DNA of 64,000 nt from JAMXLG01 sp963818925 (GCA_963818925.1 CAWFTN010000001.1:1984001-2048000); one strand, 5' to 3'. Counted from the first letter of the stretch, positions 8,068-19,851 are shown. Notes: generated by a model not told the origin, from the sequence alone. Numbers and translations are program-made.

Positions 8068-9371
8068 GGGTTCTGTGCTTGCGCGGCGTTATCGCGCGGC
8101 AACACGAGCGCGATCGCCGGGTTGCCGAGATACTGACGCGCTACACGCTGGAGATCGGCCGCGCTGGTATTCGCGATCGCGTTGAGCGTCCGGCTGACGT
8201 AATCAGGTGATTGACCGCTTTGGCTGAAGAGCACCGCAAGCCAGGCGCGCGATTCGAGGCTCGTCGACTCGCTGACGAAATCGCCGGCCGCGAGCGCCTT
8301 GAAGTCATCGATTGGTCCGTTCAGTTTCGTCGCCGCCAGAATGCTCGCTACCGACAACGCCGTTGCAAATGCGCGGTTCGGATTGCCTATGCTGCCGTTG
8401 ACGTAGAGCGTGAGGTTCGGATCGGCGCGATCGTACTGATACATTGCCCCAACCGCGCGCGACGTGGCCGTTGACGAGACGACGCCGGGAACTTGCGCGA
8501 TTTCCGAGAGCGTACGCTGCATGAACGACGAGAGAACGAGCATCGGCCCGTAATCCTTGCTGTCGATCGGCGGTGCCGGATATTGCGCGATCAGCCACGG
8601 AGCGGCGATATCGCGGTGCGTCACGTATTGATGCGTGGTGCCTTGCAGCTTCGGCAAGGAGACCGCAACTGCGCTGCTATCGCCCGCCGGAAGCGTTTGT
8701 GCGAGGGCATCGAGCGTTCCGGCCGCGAGCGAATCGAGACGGCCGACGCCACTCACGAACGAGCCGCCGCGGCGATAGAACTTCGAATAGAATCCTTGAA
8801 CGTCGGACGGTCCCATTTGCGCGAGTGCGCCGGGAATGCCGAGCGACGGAAGCGCAGCGTTCGCGGAGGATGCGTCGTTTCCGGCGAGCATGTCCATGCC
8901 GACTTGCAGCGCGACTTGCTGATTCATCGCGATCTGCGTCTGCAGTGCACCACGCGCCGATGACACCGTCTTCGGGTCGAATCCGGGCGTAGCGAGCGCG
9001 CGATGAAACAGATCGAAAACGGTGGCAGCTTGCGACGGCGTCGATTCAATAGCAAATCGCACGTCACCCGGATCGACGACAAAGTGTACGCCGCCGCCAT
9101 GCGCGGCGACCGCGTCTTCGAGGGGCACTCCATCGACGAGTGTACGCAGAATGGTTTGCGCGGTGAGCGCGGCGAGGCCGTTTTGCGACATCGTCTGACG
9201 GTTGAGCCCGGCGCGAACGACAAACGTCACGTGCGCGAGCGGAGCAGCATTGTCTTGCTGCTGAATTACGGTCGTGCCGCCGCTGTTGCTGACGGTCGGA
9301 GTCGCGGCTAACGCGACCGACGGAAGCGCGAACGCACAGAGCAGCGCGAGCGCAGCGACGCGGAATTTCAC
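8064..9371 (-). CDS. M16-family (insulinase-like) protein lacking the zinc site
   Basis: 435 residues, GTG start at 9371 sharing GTGA with the preceding stop and preceded by GGAG. Signal peptide 1-22 (KFRVAALALLCAFALPSVALA). The fold is recognisable from VTFVVRAGLNRQT, the second-half QGFYSKFYRRGGSFVSGVG and a final ADLQRVARQYLGNP. Where active M16 enzymes have HxxEH, this one has GLAALTAQ, so no zinc ligand and no peptidase activity are expected. Probably secreted to the periplasm as a non-catalytic partner, paired with the paralogue before it. Confidence 0.85.
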   Translation of the reverse strand: MKFRVAALALLCAFALPSVALAATPTVSNSGGTTVIQQQDNAAPLAHVTFVVRAGLNRQTMSQNGLAALTAQTILRTLVDGVPLEDAVAAHGGGVHFVVDPGDVRFAIESTPSQAATVFDLFHRALATPGFDPKTVSSARGALQTQIAMNQQVALQVGMDMLAGNDASSANAALPSLGIPGALAQMGPSDVQGFYSKFYRRGGSFVSGVGRLDSLAAGTLDALAQTLPAGDSSAVAVSLPKLQGTTHQYVTHRDIAAPWLIAQYPAPPIDSKDYGPMLVLSSFMQRTLSEIAQVPGVVSSTATSRAVGAMYQYDRADPNLTLYVNGSIGNPNRAFATALSVASILAATKLNGPIDDFKALAAGDFVSESTSLESRAWLAVLFSQSGQSPDYVSRTLNAIANTSAADLQRVARQYLGNPAIALVLPRDNAAQAQNP

Positions 9372-10659
9372 GATGCGGACTCCTTCGAAGCGGGCGACGC
9401 CGTCAAATCGATGATGACGGGGTGCGCCAAATATTGTTTCGCGATCGACGCGACATACGCCGGATCGAGATCCTTCGCGCGCTGCCAATAACTGCTGCTC
9501 GGATCGCTCGGCGCATACGACGCGTTGCCTTCCGCGGCGTACCAGCCGAGATTGTCCGCTTGTTCGATGGGAAGCTGCGTATCAACGGCAAGATGATAGA
9601 TGAATGCGGAGCGAGCCGCGTCAAACGTTTTCTGATCGAGCGGCGTTGAGAGTGCCGAAACGGCGTTGAGCACGGTCTGTTTGAGCTCGGCAGGCTTATC
9701 GCCGCCGATCGTCACGAGCATCACGCCCGGATCGTGCAACGTAATGAACTGTCCGCTGACGTAATTCGAACTTTGCGTGCCGATCGACTTTACAACCGTA
9801 CCGGTCTCGTCGCGAAACAGATAGTCGGCGATGAAATCCAGCGCGGTAGCCGCGCGCTCTTCGCTGATGGCCGGACCCTTCCACGCGATTCCGACGCCGG
9901 CCACATTACCGGTAATGCTCGTATTCGCGGGCGCACCGGAAACCGGCGATTGGATCGGCGCATCGGCTGAGCCGGGCGAACCCGCGGTTATGGCCTCGAT
10001 CCACGACGGGTCGACATTGCCGGCTAGCGACATCGTTGCGTTTGACGACCGGAACGCGCGTTTCGCGAACGTCTTCACGTCGCCGACCGAAATCTTCTTG
10101 ATCTCGTCGAAGTTGTCGGGAAGCGGTGAAAAGTGATTTGGACCGGATGAGAAAATCTGCGCGAAGAGCGCGTCATGGAGCAGATCGTCGGACGAGTATC
10201 GCCGGGCAGCGAATAGCACCGCCGCGTCTTTTTTCGCGGTATTCACCGACGTCTCGTCGATCGACGGCGAAAAATAAGCAGCGCTCATCGCGGCAATGAC
10301 TCGGCGCGCGGCGTTCGAGGGCACAACCGCGCTGACTCCAATGATGTCGGGGTAGACGTTGATCGCCAAACGGCCGCCGACGCTACGCACCAACCCGAAG
10401 AGTGACTTGCCGCTTTCGAGCGTCGAGGTTGCGGCCGCCGTCGCCGCAATCCGTCCGATACCGGGCCACGCATTGTCGTAGCCCGCGCCCGGCGCGCGGA
10501 ACCACACGTCGATCGCCGCGGCCGGAACCGTCTGATCGCGGTACAGCACGTAATTGCCGCCGTGCGGAAGCGTTCCGCTCGCGGGAACGTCTGCCGCCCA
10601 AACGCCGAGCGGCGCTAGCCCAATTGCTAGCGCCGCCAGGGCGATCAGTACTCGTTGTT

Positions 10660-10663
<4 letters not shown>
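9368..10663 (-). CDS. M16-family protein lacking the zinc site (paralogue of the next gene)
   Basis: 431 residues with a signal peptide (1-23, ends GVWAA). M16 layout: IDVWFRAPGAG strand, GGRLAINVYPDIIGVSAVVP, then a second domain with GIAWKGPAISEER and a final YVASIAKQYLAHPV. The helix that should carry HxxEH reads GIGRIAATAAAT, so it has no metal site. Its ATG overlaps the ftsH stop (ATGA) and its own TGA overlaps the next GTG. Two inactive M16 chains in tandem with no active one in the operon is unusual. Confidence 0.85.
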
Positions 10664-12576
<1,913 letters not shown>

Positions 12577-12629
12577 TAGTTAAAAAGCCTTTGATGTGTA
12601 GATCGCGGGTTCACGCGACATATTAGACT

Positions 12630-13208
12630 CTACCCTTCCTTAAAGGCGGCTGGACGGAGCTGTGCCAGGTAGGGCAGGTTCCGGAACAGTTCCTGGTAGT
12701 CCAAACCGTAACCTACGACGAACGCGTCAGGACATTGTAGGCCGACATAGTCGACCGGCACCTCGACGCGCCGATGGTACGGCTTATCGAAGAGGACGCA
12801 CGCTCGCAAGCTTGCCGGCCTCCGCTCTTCGAGTAACGACCGGAGGTACTGCAACGTGAGGCCGTTATCTACGATATCCTCGACGATGACCACATTTCGG
12901 CCGGTGATGGGCTCGCTGACATCCTTCAGCATGCGAACCTCGCCCGAGGATCGGGTCGAGTTTCCATAACTGGAGACGCACATGTAGTCCACAATGATCT
13001 CACTCGGGCCGTCGGGGATTGCGCCGAGCGCACGCGCGAGGTCCGTAACGACGTAGAGCGCTCCTTTTAACACCCCAACCAAGGTCAACGGTTGCCCACG
13101 ATGGTCCTCGGCGATCACTTTCGCGAGGCGCCGGATCGCTTGGGCGATATCCCCAGCCGCGAAGAGCGTCCGCTCGATTGCTGCGTCGTATGACTCCATG
13201 GAATTCAC
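12630..13208 (-). CDS. hpt: Hypoxanthine phosphoribosyltransferase
   Basis: Purine salvage enzyme joining hypoxanthine or guanine to PRPP. 192 residues with the PRPP-binding motif VVIVEDIVDNGLT (106-118), GVLKGA (45-50) and the base-site VDYVGLQCPDAFVVGYGLDY near the C terminus. The first ATG (13208) overlaps the tilS stop as ATGA; an ATG at 13199 is an alternative. Location between tilS and ftsH is widely conserved. Confidence 0.95.
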   Translation of the reverse strand: MNSMESYDAAIERTLFAAGDIAQAIRRLAKVIAEDHRGQPLTLVGVLKGALYVVTDLARALGAIPDGPSEIIVDYMCVSSYGNSTRSSGEVRMLKDVSEPITGRNVVIVEDIVDNGLTLQYLRSLLEERRPASLRACVLFDKPYHRRVEVPVDYVGLQCPDAFVVGYGLDYQELFRNLPYLAQLRPAAFKEG

Positions 13209-14092
13209 TCTTGCTTCCTTACCTGGATGTCGCCGGCCGCGATAACTAATTCGATACCGGCTTTCATGTGGAACCGGCCCGAGCGGCCGCGTTCCAACGC
13301 GCGAACTGCCGCTTCCACGTGCTCGAAGTCGACATCGCGTAAGGCTTCTTCCGCATCCAAGGCGCTCCGGACGCGCCGGCGCAATGCCGCGCGATCCGTC
13401 TGCTCGACCTCTTCACCGACGAGTTCGGCGCTGCGAGCAACCGCCGCGTCGAGCCCCGGAAAGAGCGGCCGCAGCGCATCGAGCGCCTGGCGCACGGCGT
13501 TGCGGCGAAGGCCGAGATCAGCGTTCGTCGGGTCCACGGCGTAGGGCAGTGCATGAACGTGGCAATAGTGACGCAAGTCGTCCGCGCCGATTCGCAAAAG
13601 CGGCCGCGCGACATCGATGCCCGATGCAAGCTCACGGCGGGGGCGCATGCCGGCCATGCCTTGCGGACCGGTGCCCCGCAAGAGCGCGAGCATCACCGTC
13701 TCACTTTGATCTTCTTGATGATGCGCGGTGGCAATGACGTTCGCATGGACGTCGCGTGCAATCGCGGTGAATGCATCGTATCGTGCGGTGCGAAGCGACG
13801 CTTCGTCGCGACGCTCGCCGTGGAGTTGCACGACGCGCACGGGAATGCCGAACGTAGCTCCGGTGCGCAGCACGACACATTCATCTTGCCACGCTGATTC
13901 GCGCGTCCCGTGATTGACGTACGCGAGCGTTAACTCCAGCTCCATCGACGCGCAAATAGTACCGAGCACCGCAGCCAGCGCAACGGAATCAGCCCCGCCG
14001 CTGCACGCAGCGACGACCCGATCGCCCTTGCGAATCACACCATCGCGCTCGATGTTCTGCTCGATGGCCGCTTCCGGTTTAGCCCCGCGCAT
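13205..14092 (-). CDS. tilS: tRNA(Ile)-lysidine synthetase TilS
   Basis: Attaches lysine to C34 of tRNA-Ile(CAU) so that it reads AUA. 295 residues: PP-loop SGGADS (31-36), the YVNHGTRES segment and TAHHQEDQSETVMLALLRGTG (substrate-binding region), then RPLLRIG and VDPTNAD. It is short: only part of the usual C-terminal extra domains is present, as in compact TilS proteins. Coupled to hpt by ATGA. Confidence 0.95.
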   Translation of the reverse strand: MRGAKPEAAIEQNIERDGVIRKGDRVVAACSGGADSVALAAVLGTICASMELELTLAYVNHGTRESAWQDECVVLRTGATFGIPVRVVQLHGERRDEASLRTARYDAFTAIARDVHANVIATAHHQEDQSETVMLALLRGTGPQGMAGMRPRRELASGIDVARPLLRIGADDLRHYCHVHALPYAVDPTNADLGLRRNAVRQALDALRPLFPGLDAAVARSAELVGEEVEQTDRAALRRRVRSALDAEEALRDVDFEHVEAAVRALERGRSGRFHMKAGIELVIAAGDIQVRKQE

Positions 14093-14111
14093 ACTTCCCC
14101 AATGTCATACA

Positions 14112-14603
14112 CTAACGAGCATGGCGTTGGAGTTCGCGCTCGGCGTCGCGTTTGGCGATGTCTTCGCGTTTGTCCCACATCTTTTTGCCGCGTGCGAGTC
14201 CGAGCTGGACCTTCACTTTGCCGCGTGTGAAGTACATGCGCAACGGAACGATTGTTAGACCCTTCTCTTTTACGCGCGACTGGAGATCGTCGATCTGCTC
14301 TTTGTGCAGCAACAATTTCCGCGGACGGTTGGGATCGACGTTTGAAAAGCTGCCCTGTTTGTACGGCGGCACATGCATGCCGAGCAGCCACGCTTCGCCG
14401 TCGCGAAAGCGCGCGTACGCTTCATTCAAACTCACGCCACCCTGACGAATCGATTTCACTTCCGTTCCGGTCAACGCGAGCCCGGCTTCGAGCGAATCCA
14501 GGATGTGATACTCATGACGCACCCGCCGGTTATCGATCGTCGGAGCGTTATGTTTCTTCGCTTCGTCAGCAGCCTTCGAGCGCTGCTGCTTCATCTTTGC
14601 CAT
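14112..14603 (-). CDS. smpB: SsrA-binding protein SmpB
   Basis: Partner of tmRNA in rescue of stalled ribosomes. 163 residues from the ATG at 14603 (MAKMKQQ), chosen because a longer frame to 14654 adds only a non-conserved segment and GGAG precedes this ATG. Contains NRRVRHEYHILDSLEAGLALTGTEVKSIRQG and PYKQGSFSNVDPNRPRKLLLHK, both diagnostic, and a basic C-terminal tail (GKKMWDKRE). No tmRNA gene is visible in the adjoining sequence. Confidence 0.97.
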   Translation of the reverse strand: MAKMKQQRSKAADEAKKHNAPTIDNRRVRHEYHILDSLEAGLALTGTEVKSIRQGGVSLNEAYARFRDGEAWLLGMHVPPYKQGSFSNVDPNRPRKLLLHKEQIDDLQSRVKEKGLTIVPLRMYFTRGKVKVQLGLARGKKMWDKREDIAKRDAERELQRHAR

Positions 14604-14738
14604 GGCGCTCCGGCCTAGCCTCCGCGCGTCCCACGCTTTGCGCGGGGGCCCCAAACGATGGCGCGCGATACATCTTGGAAAGCGTGACTGGCCCCTAGAG
14701 CGCGCCTAAAACGCTGTTGTGTCGTTGCCATCTTGCTA

Positions 14739-15188
14739 TCAGGACTTCGTCGAGTTTGAGTTTGGATTTCTTCTGTCTTCAACGGCTTCTAATGGGCCCA
14801 TTGAGACGAACTTACCCTCGCCGTCTAGGAGTACGGTGCCGGAATCGTCGCGGACGGCGGCTTCCATGCCCAGGACGTTGCGGCGTTGCCATGCGACGCG
14901 ACCGGTAATCGTCAGTTCTTTGCCGAGCGGGACCGGTTTGCGAAAGCGGACGTTCATGCTTGCAGTAACACCGCGATAGCCGGCGTGACCGGCTGCGTGC
15001 GCCATAGCTTCGTCGAGCAGCGACATAGCGATGCCGCCGTGCGCGATATCCCGCCAGCCTTGAAATTCCGGCGCAAGCGTGATGCGCGCCCGCACGCCTT
15101 CGTTATCGGAAGCGAAGTGCAGGTGCAAGCCGATTGGATTCTCGGGACCGCATGCGAAGCAGTGTCCGTCGTCGACCGGCACGCTCAC
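14739..15188 (-). CDS. PaaI-type hotdog-fold thioesterase
   Basis: 149 residues, GTG start overlapping the upstream stop (GTGA). Hotdog fold with N-terminal CFACGPENPIGLHLHF and HGGIAMSLLDEAMAHAA; the HGG-(x)-DE layout matches 4HBT/PaaI thioesterases that hydrolyse acyl-CoA. Substrate not predictable. Last gene of the hisC-phosphoesterase-thioesterase run. Confidence 0.88.
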   Translation of the reverse strand: MSVPVDDGHCFACGPENPIGLHLHFASDNEGVRARITLAPEFQGWRDIAHGGIAMSLLDEAMAHAAGHAGYRGVTASMNVRFRKPVPLGKELTITGRVAWQRRNVLGMEAAVRDDSGTVLLDGEGKFVSMGPLEAVEDRRNPNSNSTKS

Positions 15189-15910
15189 CGTCCCGACTCC
15201 AAGCGCGTCGCAAGATAATCAGGGAGATGCGCGTGATGGATCTTTTCTTGCACTTCCGCAATCGGATACGGGTAACGAATCCATTCGACGCGCCGCGACG
15301 CACCGTCGTAGATCACGAACGAGGCTTCGGGATTCAGATCGCGCGGCTGCCCCACGCTGCCGACGTCGACGATATAGCGGCGTCCCTCTTCCAGTTGCAG
15401 TTCGCCGCCGTGCTGCATGTGTTTGTGACCGATGCTGCCGTCCGGCTCTTGCACCCAATACTCCGCGATATGCGTGTGTCCGACGAATACCAGCGGCGCA
15501 TCGGTGTTGGCGAAGGCCCGCGCGGCCGTGCGTTTGTCCAGAATATACTCGAAGTAGTTTACCGGTGCACCGTGTACGAGCAAAAACTCGGGAAAGCGCA
15601 ATTCGTACGAGAGTCCGTTCAGCCACGCGCGGCTTTCGTCGCTCAGCACACTTTGCGTCCATGCGATCGCCGCGCGGGCAGCGTCGTTAAAGTACTCCAC
15701 ACCGAAATTTTCGAGCGCGGCCAGATCGTGATTGCCCAGCACGGCGTTTTTGGCGCGCGCATGAATCATCCGCACGCACTCGTTCGGATTCGGACCGTAT
15801 CCGACGATGTCTCCCAGACAGAGCACGGTATCTTCGTCGCCGATCAGCGCGAGCGCGCGCTCGAGCGACTCGATGTTTCCATGGATGTCCGAGACGATCG
15901 CGTATCTCAC
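15185..15910 (-). CDS. Metallophosphoesterase (YfcE/diadenosine-tetraphosphatase-like)
   Basis: 241 residues, GTG start overlapping the hisC stop. Metal ligands are all visible: SDIHGN (7-12), GDIVGYGPNP (about 33-42), GNHD (about 59-62), VHGAP and GHTHI. The GDIVGYGP form is typical of the COG0639-like soluble phosphodiesterases. Substrate unknown. Confidence 0.9.
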   Translation of the reverse strand: MRYAIVSDIHGNIESLERALALIGDEDTVLCLGDIVGYGPNPNECVRMIHARAKNAVLGNHDLAALENFGVEYFNDAARAAIAWTQSVLSDESRAWLNGLSYELRFPEFLLVHGAPVNYFEYILDKRTAARAFANTDAPLVFVGHTHIAEYWVQEPDGSIGHKHMQHGGELQLEEGRRYIVDVGSVGQPRDLNPEASFVIYDGASRRVEWIRYPYPIAEVQEKIHHAHLPDYLATRLESGR

Positions 15911-17004
15911 GCGGGGACCTCGTCGAGCACCGCTCTGAACGCTGACTCGAATGCGTCACGCATCGGCTTCGTTCCGGCGCTCACGCGCACGAAACGGTCC
16001 AGCGGCGGCAGACCGGGTTTGCGAATCCACACGCCGCGCACGAGCAATTCGTTCATCACGCGCGTCGCGCGATCGGCCGTTCCCACGTCGATACAGACGA
16101 AATTCGTGAACGATTCGATCGATGCAAGTCCCAATTCGGCCGCCAAGCGGTAGTAATCCGCGCGCGCGGCCGCGACTTCGTCCACGACATACTGCCGAAA
16201 CGGTTCGTCACGGAGGGACGCAAGCGCGCCGATCTGCGCGTTGCGGTTCACGCCGTAATGCAGCCGAATCTTCTGCAACGTCCCGATATTCGTCTGGCTT
16301 GCGATCGCGTAGCCGATACGCGCGCCCGCCATGCCGTACGCCTTCGAAAACGTACGCGTGCGAATGAGACGGTCTTCGATGTGCGGCGGCAACAGATCGC
16401 TTTCCTCGACGAAATCCGCATAGGCTTCGTCGAGCAGAAAGACCGCGTCGCGCGGAAGCGCATCAAAGAACGCGATCATCTCGTCTTTGCGAATGAATGT
16501 TCCGCTCGGATTGTCGGGATTGGCGAGATAAACGACGGACGGTCTCTCACGGTGCGCAACCTCGACCAAGTCGTCAAGATCCGGCCTTCCGTCATCGCGA
16601 TAGTTTCCATAGACAAGCCGGCCGCCGTACCCCGTGACGTGATAGTTGAAGGTCGGGTACGACCCTCGCGTCGTCAGCGCCGCACCGCCGGGCGCGACGA
16701 ACGCGCGCACGACCAGACCCATCAAATCGTCGATGCCCGAGCCGACAACGAGTTCGTCAACCCGGCAGCCGTGTTTTGCAGAGAGGGCGGCGCGCAGTTC
16801 GTAGGACTCGGGATCGCCGTACCACGCGATGCGCGGCAACTCGGCAGCCATCGCGTCGACGGCTCGCGGCGACGGCCCGAACGCGCTTTCGTTCGCACCG
16901 AGACGTACGAGCTCGGTGCGGCCGCCTTCGCGCATCAGCTGCTCGGGCCCGATAAACGGCGTCATCGCGGGAATCGCCTCAATGGCTGGCGCGGGACGGA
17001 TCAC
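15907..17004 (-). CDS. hisC: Histidinol-phosphate aminotransferase-like enzyme (class I/II PLP)
   Basis: 365 residues, GTG start with GGAGG about 11 bases upstream. Signatures: RLGANESAFGPSP (substrate N-terminal arm), NPDNPSGTF, LLDEAYADF and RTFSKAYGMAGARIGYA holding the PLP lysine. Closest to HisC (histidine biosynthesis step 7), but no other his gene is nearby, so an aromatic or other amino-acid role is possible. Confidence 0.85.
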   Translation of the reverse strand: MIRPAPAIEAIPAMTPFIGPEQLMREGGRTELVRLGANESAFGPSPRAVDAMAAELPRIAWYGDPESYELRAALSAKHGCRVDELVVGSGIDDLMGLVVRAFVAPGGAALTTRGSYPTFNYHVTGYGGRLVYGNYRDDGRPDLDDLVEVAHRERPSVVYLANPDNPSGTFIRKDEMIAFFDALPRDAVFLLDEAYADFVEESDLLPPHIEDRLIRTRTFSKAYGMAGARIGYAIASQTNIGTLQKIRLHYGVNRNAQIGALASLRDEPFRQYVVDEVAAARADYYRLAAELGLASIESFTNFVCIDVGTADRATRVMNELLVRGVWIRKPGLPPLDRFVRVSAGTKPMRDAFESAFRAVLDEVPA

Positions 17005-17024
17005 TGCTGACTCTTACCTCCGTG

Positions 17025-18251
17025 TTAGATAAATCGCGTAACCGCGACGCGAGTTCCCTCAGAATACGCCTCGACGTCCTCCGGCAAAACAATATATCCG
17101 TCCGAACGGGCGATAATGCTCACTGTCGAGGAGCGCAAGGGGAGGGGATGCGCCACCCAGTCGCCGCCTTCATTCTTTAGTGACACCGGAACGTACCAGG
17201 TCCAGCCAAGCCGGCTCGACACCCGTGCCTCGAGTCGCGCAACGACGGTCGGCGCGATATATTGCGCGCCGGTCATAGCATCGACGACAGGCCGAACGAC
17301 CGCCTGTAAAATGAGGACGGCCGATGTCGGATTCCCGGGCAACCCAATCACCGGCTTCGTGCCGATAGCCGCGAACACGGTTGGCTTGCCGGGCTTAACG
17401 CGCAGCCCGTGCACGACTACTCCCGGTTCGCCGAGCGATGCAATTGCCGACGGAGTGCGATCGCGTTCGCCGACCGACGATCCCCCGGTCAGCATCGCCG
17501 CATCTGCTTGCATCAGCGCATCTTGCAGCGCGCGCTCGAGCGCGCCTCGTTCATCGGAAACGCACGGCATGTGAACGGCGTCGGCACCGAGCGCGCGTAA
17601 CGTTGCCGCGATTGCAAATCGATTTGAGTCGCGCACCTGCCCTGGTTCGGGAATTGCGTCGGGTGCAACGAGTTCGTCGCCGCTCGAAAGTACAGCGATG
17701 CGCGGTCGTTTGTATACCGGAACATTGACAATGCCGAGCGTTGCAAGTAGTCCCGCGTGCGGTGCGGTAATGCGCGTACCGGCGTCGAGGACGTGTTCGC
17801 CCGCGCGCATATCGCAACCACGTTCGTTGACGTTATCGCCGGGCACCGCTCCCTGCGATATGCCGACGAACGTGCCGTCGAGCATCGTATCTTCAACGGG
17901 AACAACCGCGTCCGCGCCGTCCGGGACAACGCCGCCGGTCGCTATGCGCAGTGCGGTGCCGGATGCGAGCGCATCCGGCCATTGCGTTCCCATGCGTAGA
18001 TCACCGACGATTTGCAAGCGTCCGGGCGTCTCGGCGGCTCGCACCGCGAACCCGTCCATCGCCGAACGAGGTGCACTCGGATAGTCGGAATCGGCATCGA
18101 TAACTTCCGCCAAAATACGCCCGTACGCGTCGTCCAACGGCACGCGTTCCGTGCCCGCCGGCGAGAGCGAGATGCGCGCGAGAAATGTCGCAATCGCCTC
18201 GGCAGGCGACAAAAGATTTTCGGCGTGAAAGACGAAGCCGCGCTGTTCCAT
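17025..18251 (-). CDS. moeA: Molybdopterin molybdenumtransferase MoeA
   Basis: Inserts molybdate into adenylylated molybdopterin. 408 residues from the ATG at 18251. Contains SAMDGFAVRA, GVVPDGADAVVPVED, the MoCF-domain TGGSSVGERD, GLRVKPGKPT and GLPGNPTSAV. A longer open frame upstream runs antisense to serS and is not conserved. Its start codon overlaps that of serS on the other strand; a slightly later start (TTG near LLSPAEA) cannot be excluded. Confidence 0.95.
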   Translation of the reverse strand: MEQRGFVFHAENLLSPAEAIATFLARISLSPAGTERVPLDDAYGRILAEVIDADSDYPSAPRSAMDGFAVRAAETPGRLQIVGDLRMGTQWPDALASGTALRIATGGVVPDGADAVVPVEDTMLDGTFVGISQGAVPGDNVNERGCDMRAGEHVLDAGTRITAPHAGLLATLGIVNVPVYKRPRIAVLSSGDELVAPDAIPEPGQVRDSNRFAIAATLRALGADAVHMPCVSDERGALERALQDALMQADAAMLTGGSSVGERDRTPSAIASLGEPGVVVHGLRVKPGKPTVFAAIGTKPVIGLPGNPTSAVLILQAVVRPVVDAMTGAQYIAPTVVARLEARVSSRLGWTWYVPVSLKNEGGDWVAHPLPLRSSTVSIIARSDGYIVLPEDVEAYSEGTRVAVTRFI

Positions 18252-19533
18252 GCTCGATATCGCTTTACTACGACGCGATCCCGATCGCGTTCGGCGTTCG
18301 GCACAGCGTCGCGGGAATGATGCGTCGTTCGTCGATGAGATTCTGCGTTTGGACGAGGAGTACCGCTCCGCGCTTGCCGCCGTCGAGATGACGAAAGCCG
18401 AGAAGAACCGCTTGTCCGCCGAGATCGGGAAAGCGGCGGATAAAGCGGCCGCGGCACGGGAACTCAAGCCCAAACTCGATGAGCTCTCGCAGCGGATCGC
18501 GCAGGACGAAGAGCGCGCGAAAGCGCTCGCGCCCGACAACGCCGATTCGCCCCTACGCTCACTGCTCGAAAACACGCCGAACGTTCTCGACGATTCCGTT
18601 CCGGACGGTTCGGGCGAAGACGACAATGTGTGCGTGCGTTCGTGGGGAACGCCGCGCGACTTTGCGTTCGCGCCGAAGCCGCATTGGGAGCTCGGCGAAG
18701 CGCTCGACATTCTCGATTTCGAACGCGCGGCGAAACTTTCGGGCAGCCGCTTCGCGGTGTTGAAAGGCAAAGGGGCGCGGCTCTCGCGCGCGCTCGTCCA
18801 ATATTTCTTGGATCGCGCGGACGAACGCGGCTATTTGGAAGTGATTCCGCCGCTACTGGTATCGCGCCGCACGATGTGGAGCACGGGTCAGCTTTCGAAG
18901 TTTGCCGACGCCATGTTCATGGATCCTGACGCCGATCTCTTCATGATTCCGACGGCGGAAGTTCCCCTTACCGCACTCCACGGCGATGAGATCCTCGACG
19001 TCGAGACGTTGCCGCGCAAGATGACCGCGTACACGCCGTGCTTTCGCAAAGAAGCGGGCGCCGCCGGAAAAGACACGCGCGGACTCATTCGTCAACATCA
19101 GTTCGAGAAAGTTGAACTCGTGTGGCTCTCGCTGCCGGAGCAGTCGTTCGACGCGCTCGAGCGATTGACCAAAGACGCGGGTTCGCTGCTCGAGGAACTT
19201 GGGCTTCCGCATCGTGTTATGGCGCTCTGCGCCGGCGATACCTCGTTCAATGCCGCCAAAACGTACGACACCGAAGTGTGGCTGCCGAGCTCAAAGAGCT
19301 ATCGCGAGATCAGCTCGTGCTCGAACTGCACCGATTTCCAAGCGCGCCGCGCCTCGATTCGTTTCCGTCGCGATACGAAAGCAAAACCGGAACTCGTGCA
19401 TACGTTGAACGGATCGGGACTCGCCGTTGGCCGCACGCTGCTCGCCCTCATGGAGAATTATCAGCAAGCCGATGGGTCGATCGAGGTACCCGAGGTGTTA
19501 CGGCGCTATACCGGCTTCGAGCGTATTAGCTAG
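18250..19533 (+). CDS. serS: Seryl-tRNA synthetase
   Basis: 427 residues. N-terminal coiled-coil arm (about 30-100) that holds the long variable arm of tRNA-Ser, then the class II core: motif 1 region (LVQYFLDRADERGYLEVIPPLL), motif 2 FRKEAGAAGKDTRGLIRQHQFEKVE and motif 3 NGSGLAVGRTLLALMENYQ. Starts MLDIALLRRDP as expected. Its 3' end overlaps the convergent hypothetical gene by 36 bases. Confidence 0.98.
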   Translation: MLDIALLRRDPDRVRRSAQRRGNDASFVDEILRLDEEYRSALAAVEMTKAEKNRLSAEIGKAADKAAAARELKPKLDELSQRIAQDEERAKALAPDNADSPLRSLLENTPNVLDDSVPDGSGEDDNVCVRSWGTPRDFAFAPKPHWELGEALDILDFERAAKLSGSRFAVLKGKGARLSRALVQYFLDRADERGYLEVIPPLLVSRRTMWSTGQLSKFADAMFMDPDADLFMIPTAEVPLTALHGDEILDVETLPRKMTAYTPCFRKEAGAAGKDTRGLIRQHQFEKVELVWLSLPEQSFDALERLTKDAGSLLEELGLPHRVMALCAGDTSFNAAKTYDTEVWLPSSKSYREISSCSNCTDFQARRASIRFRRDTKAKPELVHTLNGSGLAVGRTLLALMENYQQADGSIEVPEVLRRYTGFERIS

Positions 19534-19851
19534 CGCGTCGACGGCGGCGGACCTCTCGGGAATCTTCGCGCCCGCCGGAAAGTAGGCTTCCACGCGCACG
19601 CGAGTCACCGGCGGCGATTCGCTTTCGAAGCTCACGCGCACGCGCTCGTTATTCACGAGTCCGAACCCCGCTTCGATGTAGCGACCCTTGCGATCGTCAA
19701 TGTAGACGTTCGCGCCGAGCGTCACTTCGATCGCTTCCAGCACGCGGTCGTACGCCGTGTCGTAATCGATCGGAAGCTCAACGACACGGTGCGGACGCAG
19801 TCCAATGCGTGCGCTCGTCTCCGGTTTCAGCCATTTCAGGAAAAAACTCAT
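19498..19851 (-). CDS. Hypothetical protein (DUF1499-like size, no clear family)
   Basis: 117 residues from the ATG at 19851, which overlaps the stop of the MgtC-like gene (ATGA). Soluble, with a strand-rich pattern (RVVELPIDYDTAYDRVLEAI, ANVYIDDRKGRYIEAGFG, RVRVSFESESPPVTRVRVEAYFPAG). The 'DYDTAYDRVLEAI...GRYIEA' layout resembles small lipid-handling beta proteins, but I cannot assign a function. Coupled to the membrane gene upstream. Confidence 0.65.
   Translation of the reverse strand: MSFFLKWLKPETSARIGLRPHRVVELPIDYDTAYDRVLEAIEVTLGANVYIDDRKGRYIEAGFGLVNNERVRVSFESESPPVTRVRVEAYFPAGAKIPERSAAVDALANTLEAGIAP

Noticed and set aside
12680..12700. Second LexA-like box (GGAACAGTTCC) near the end of hpt
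   Set aside because: The half-sites GAAC/GTTC are too close (one base instead of four) and are within coding sequence.
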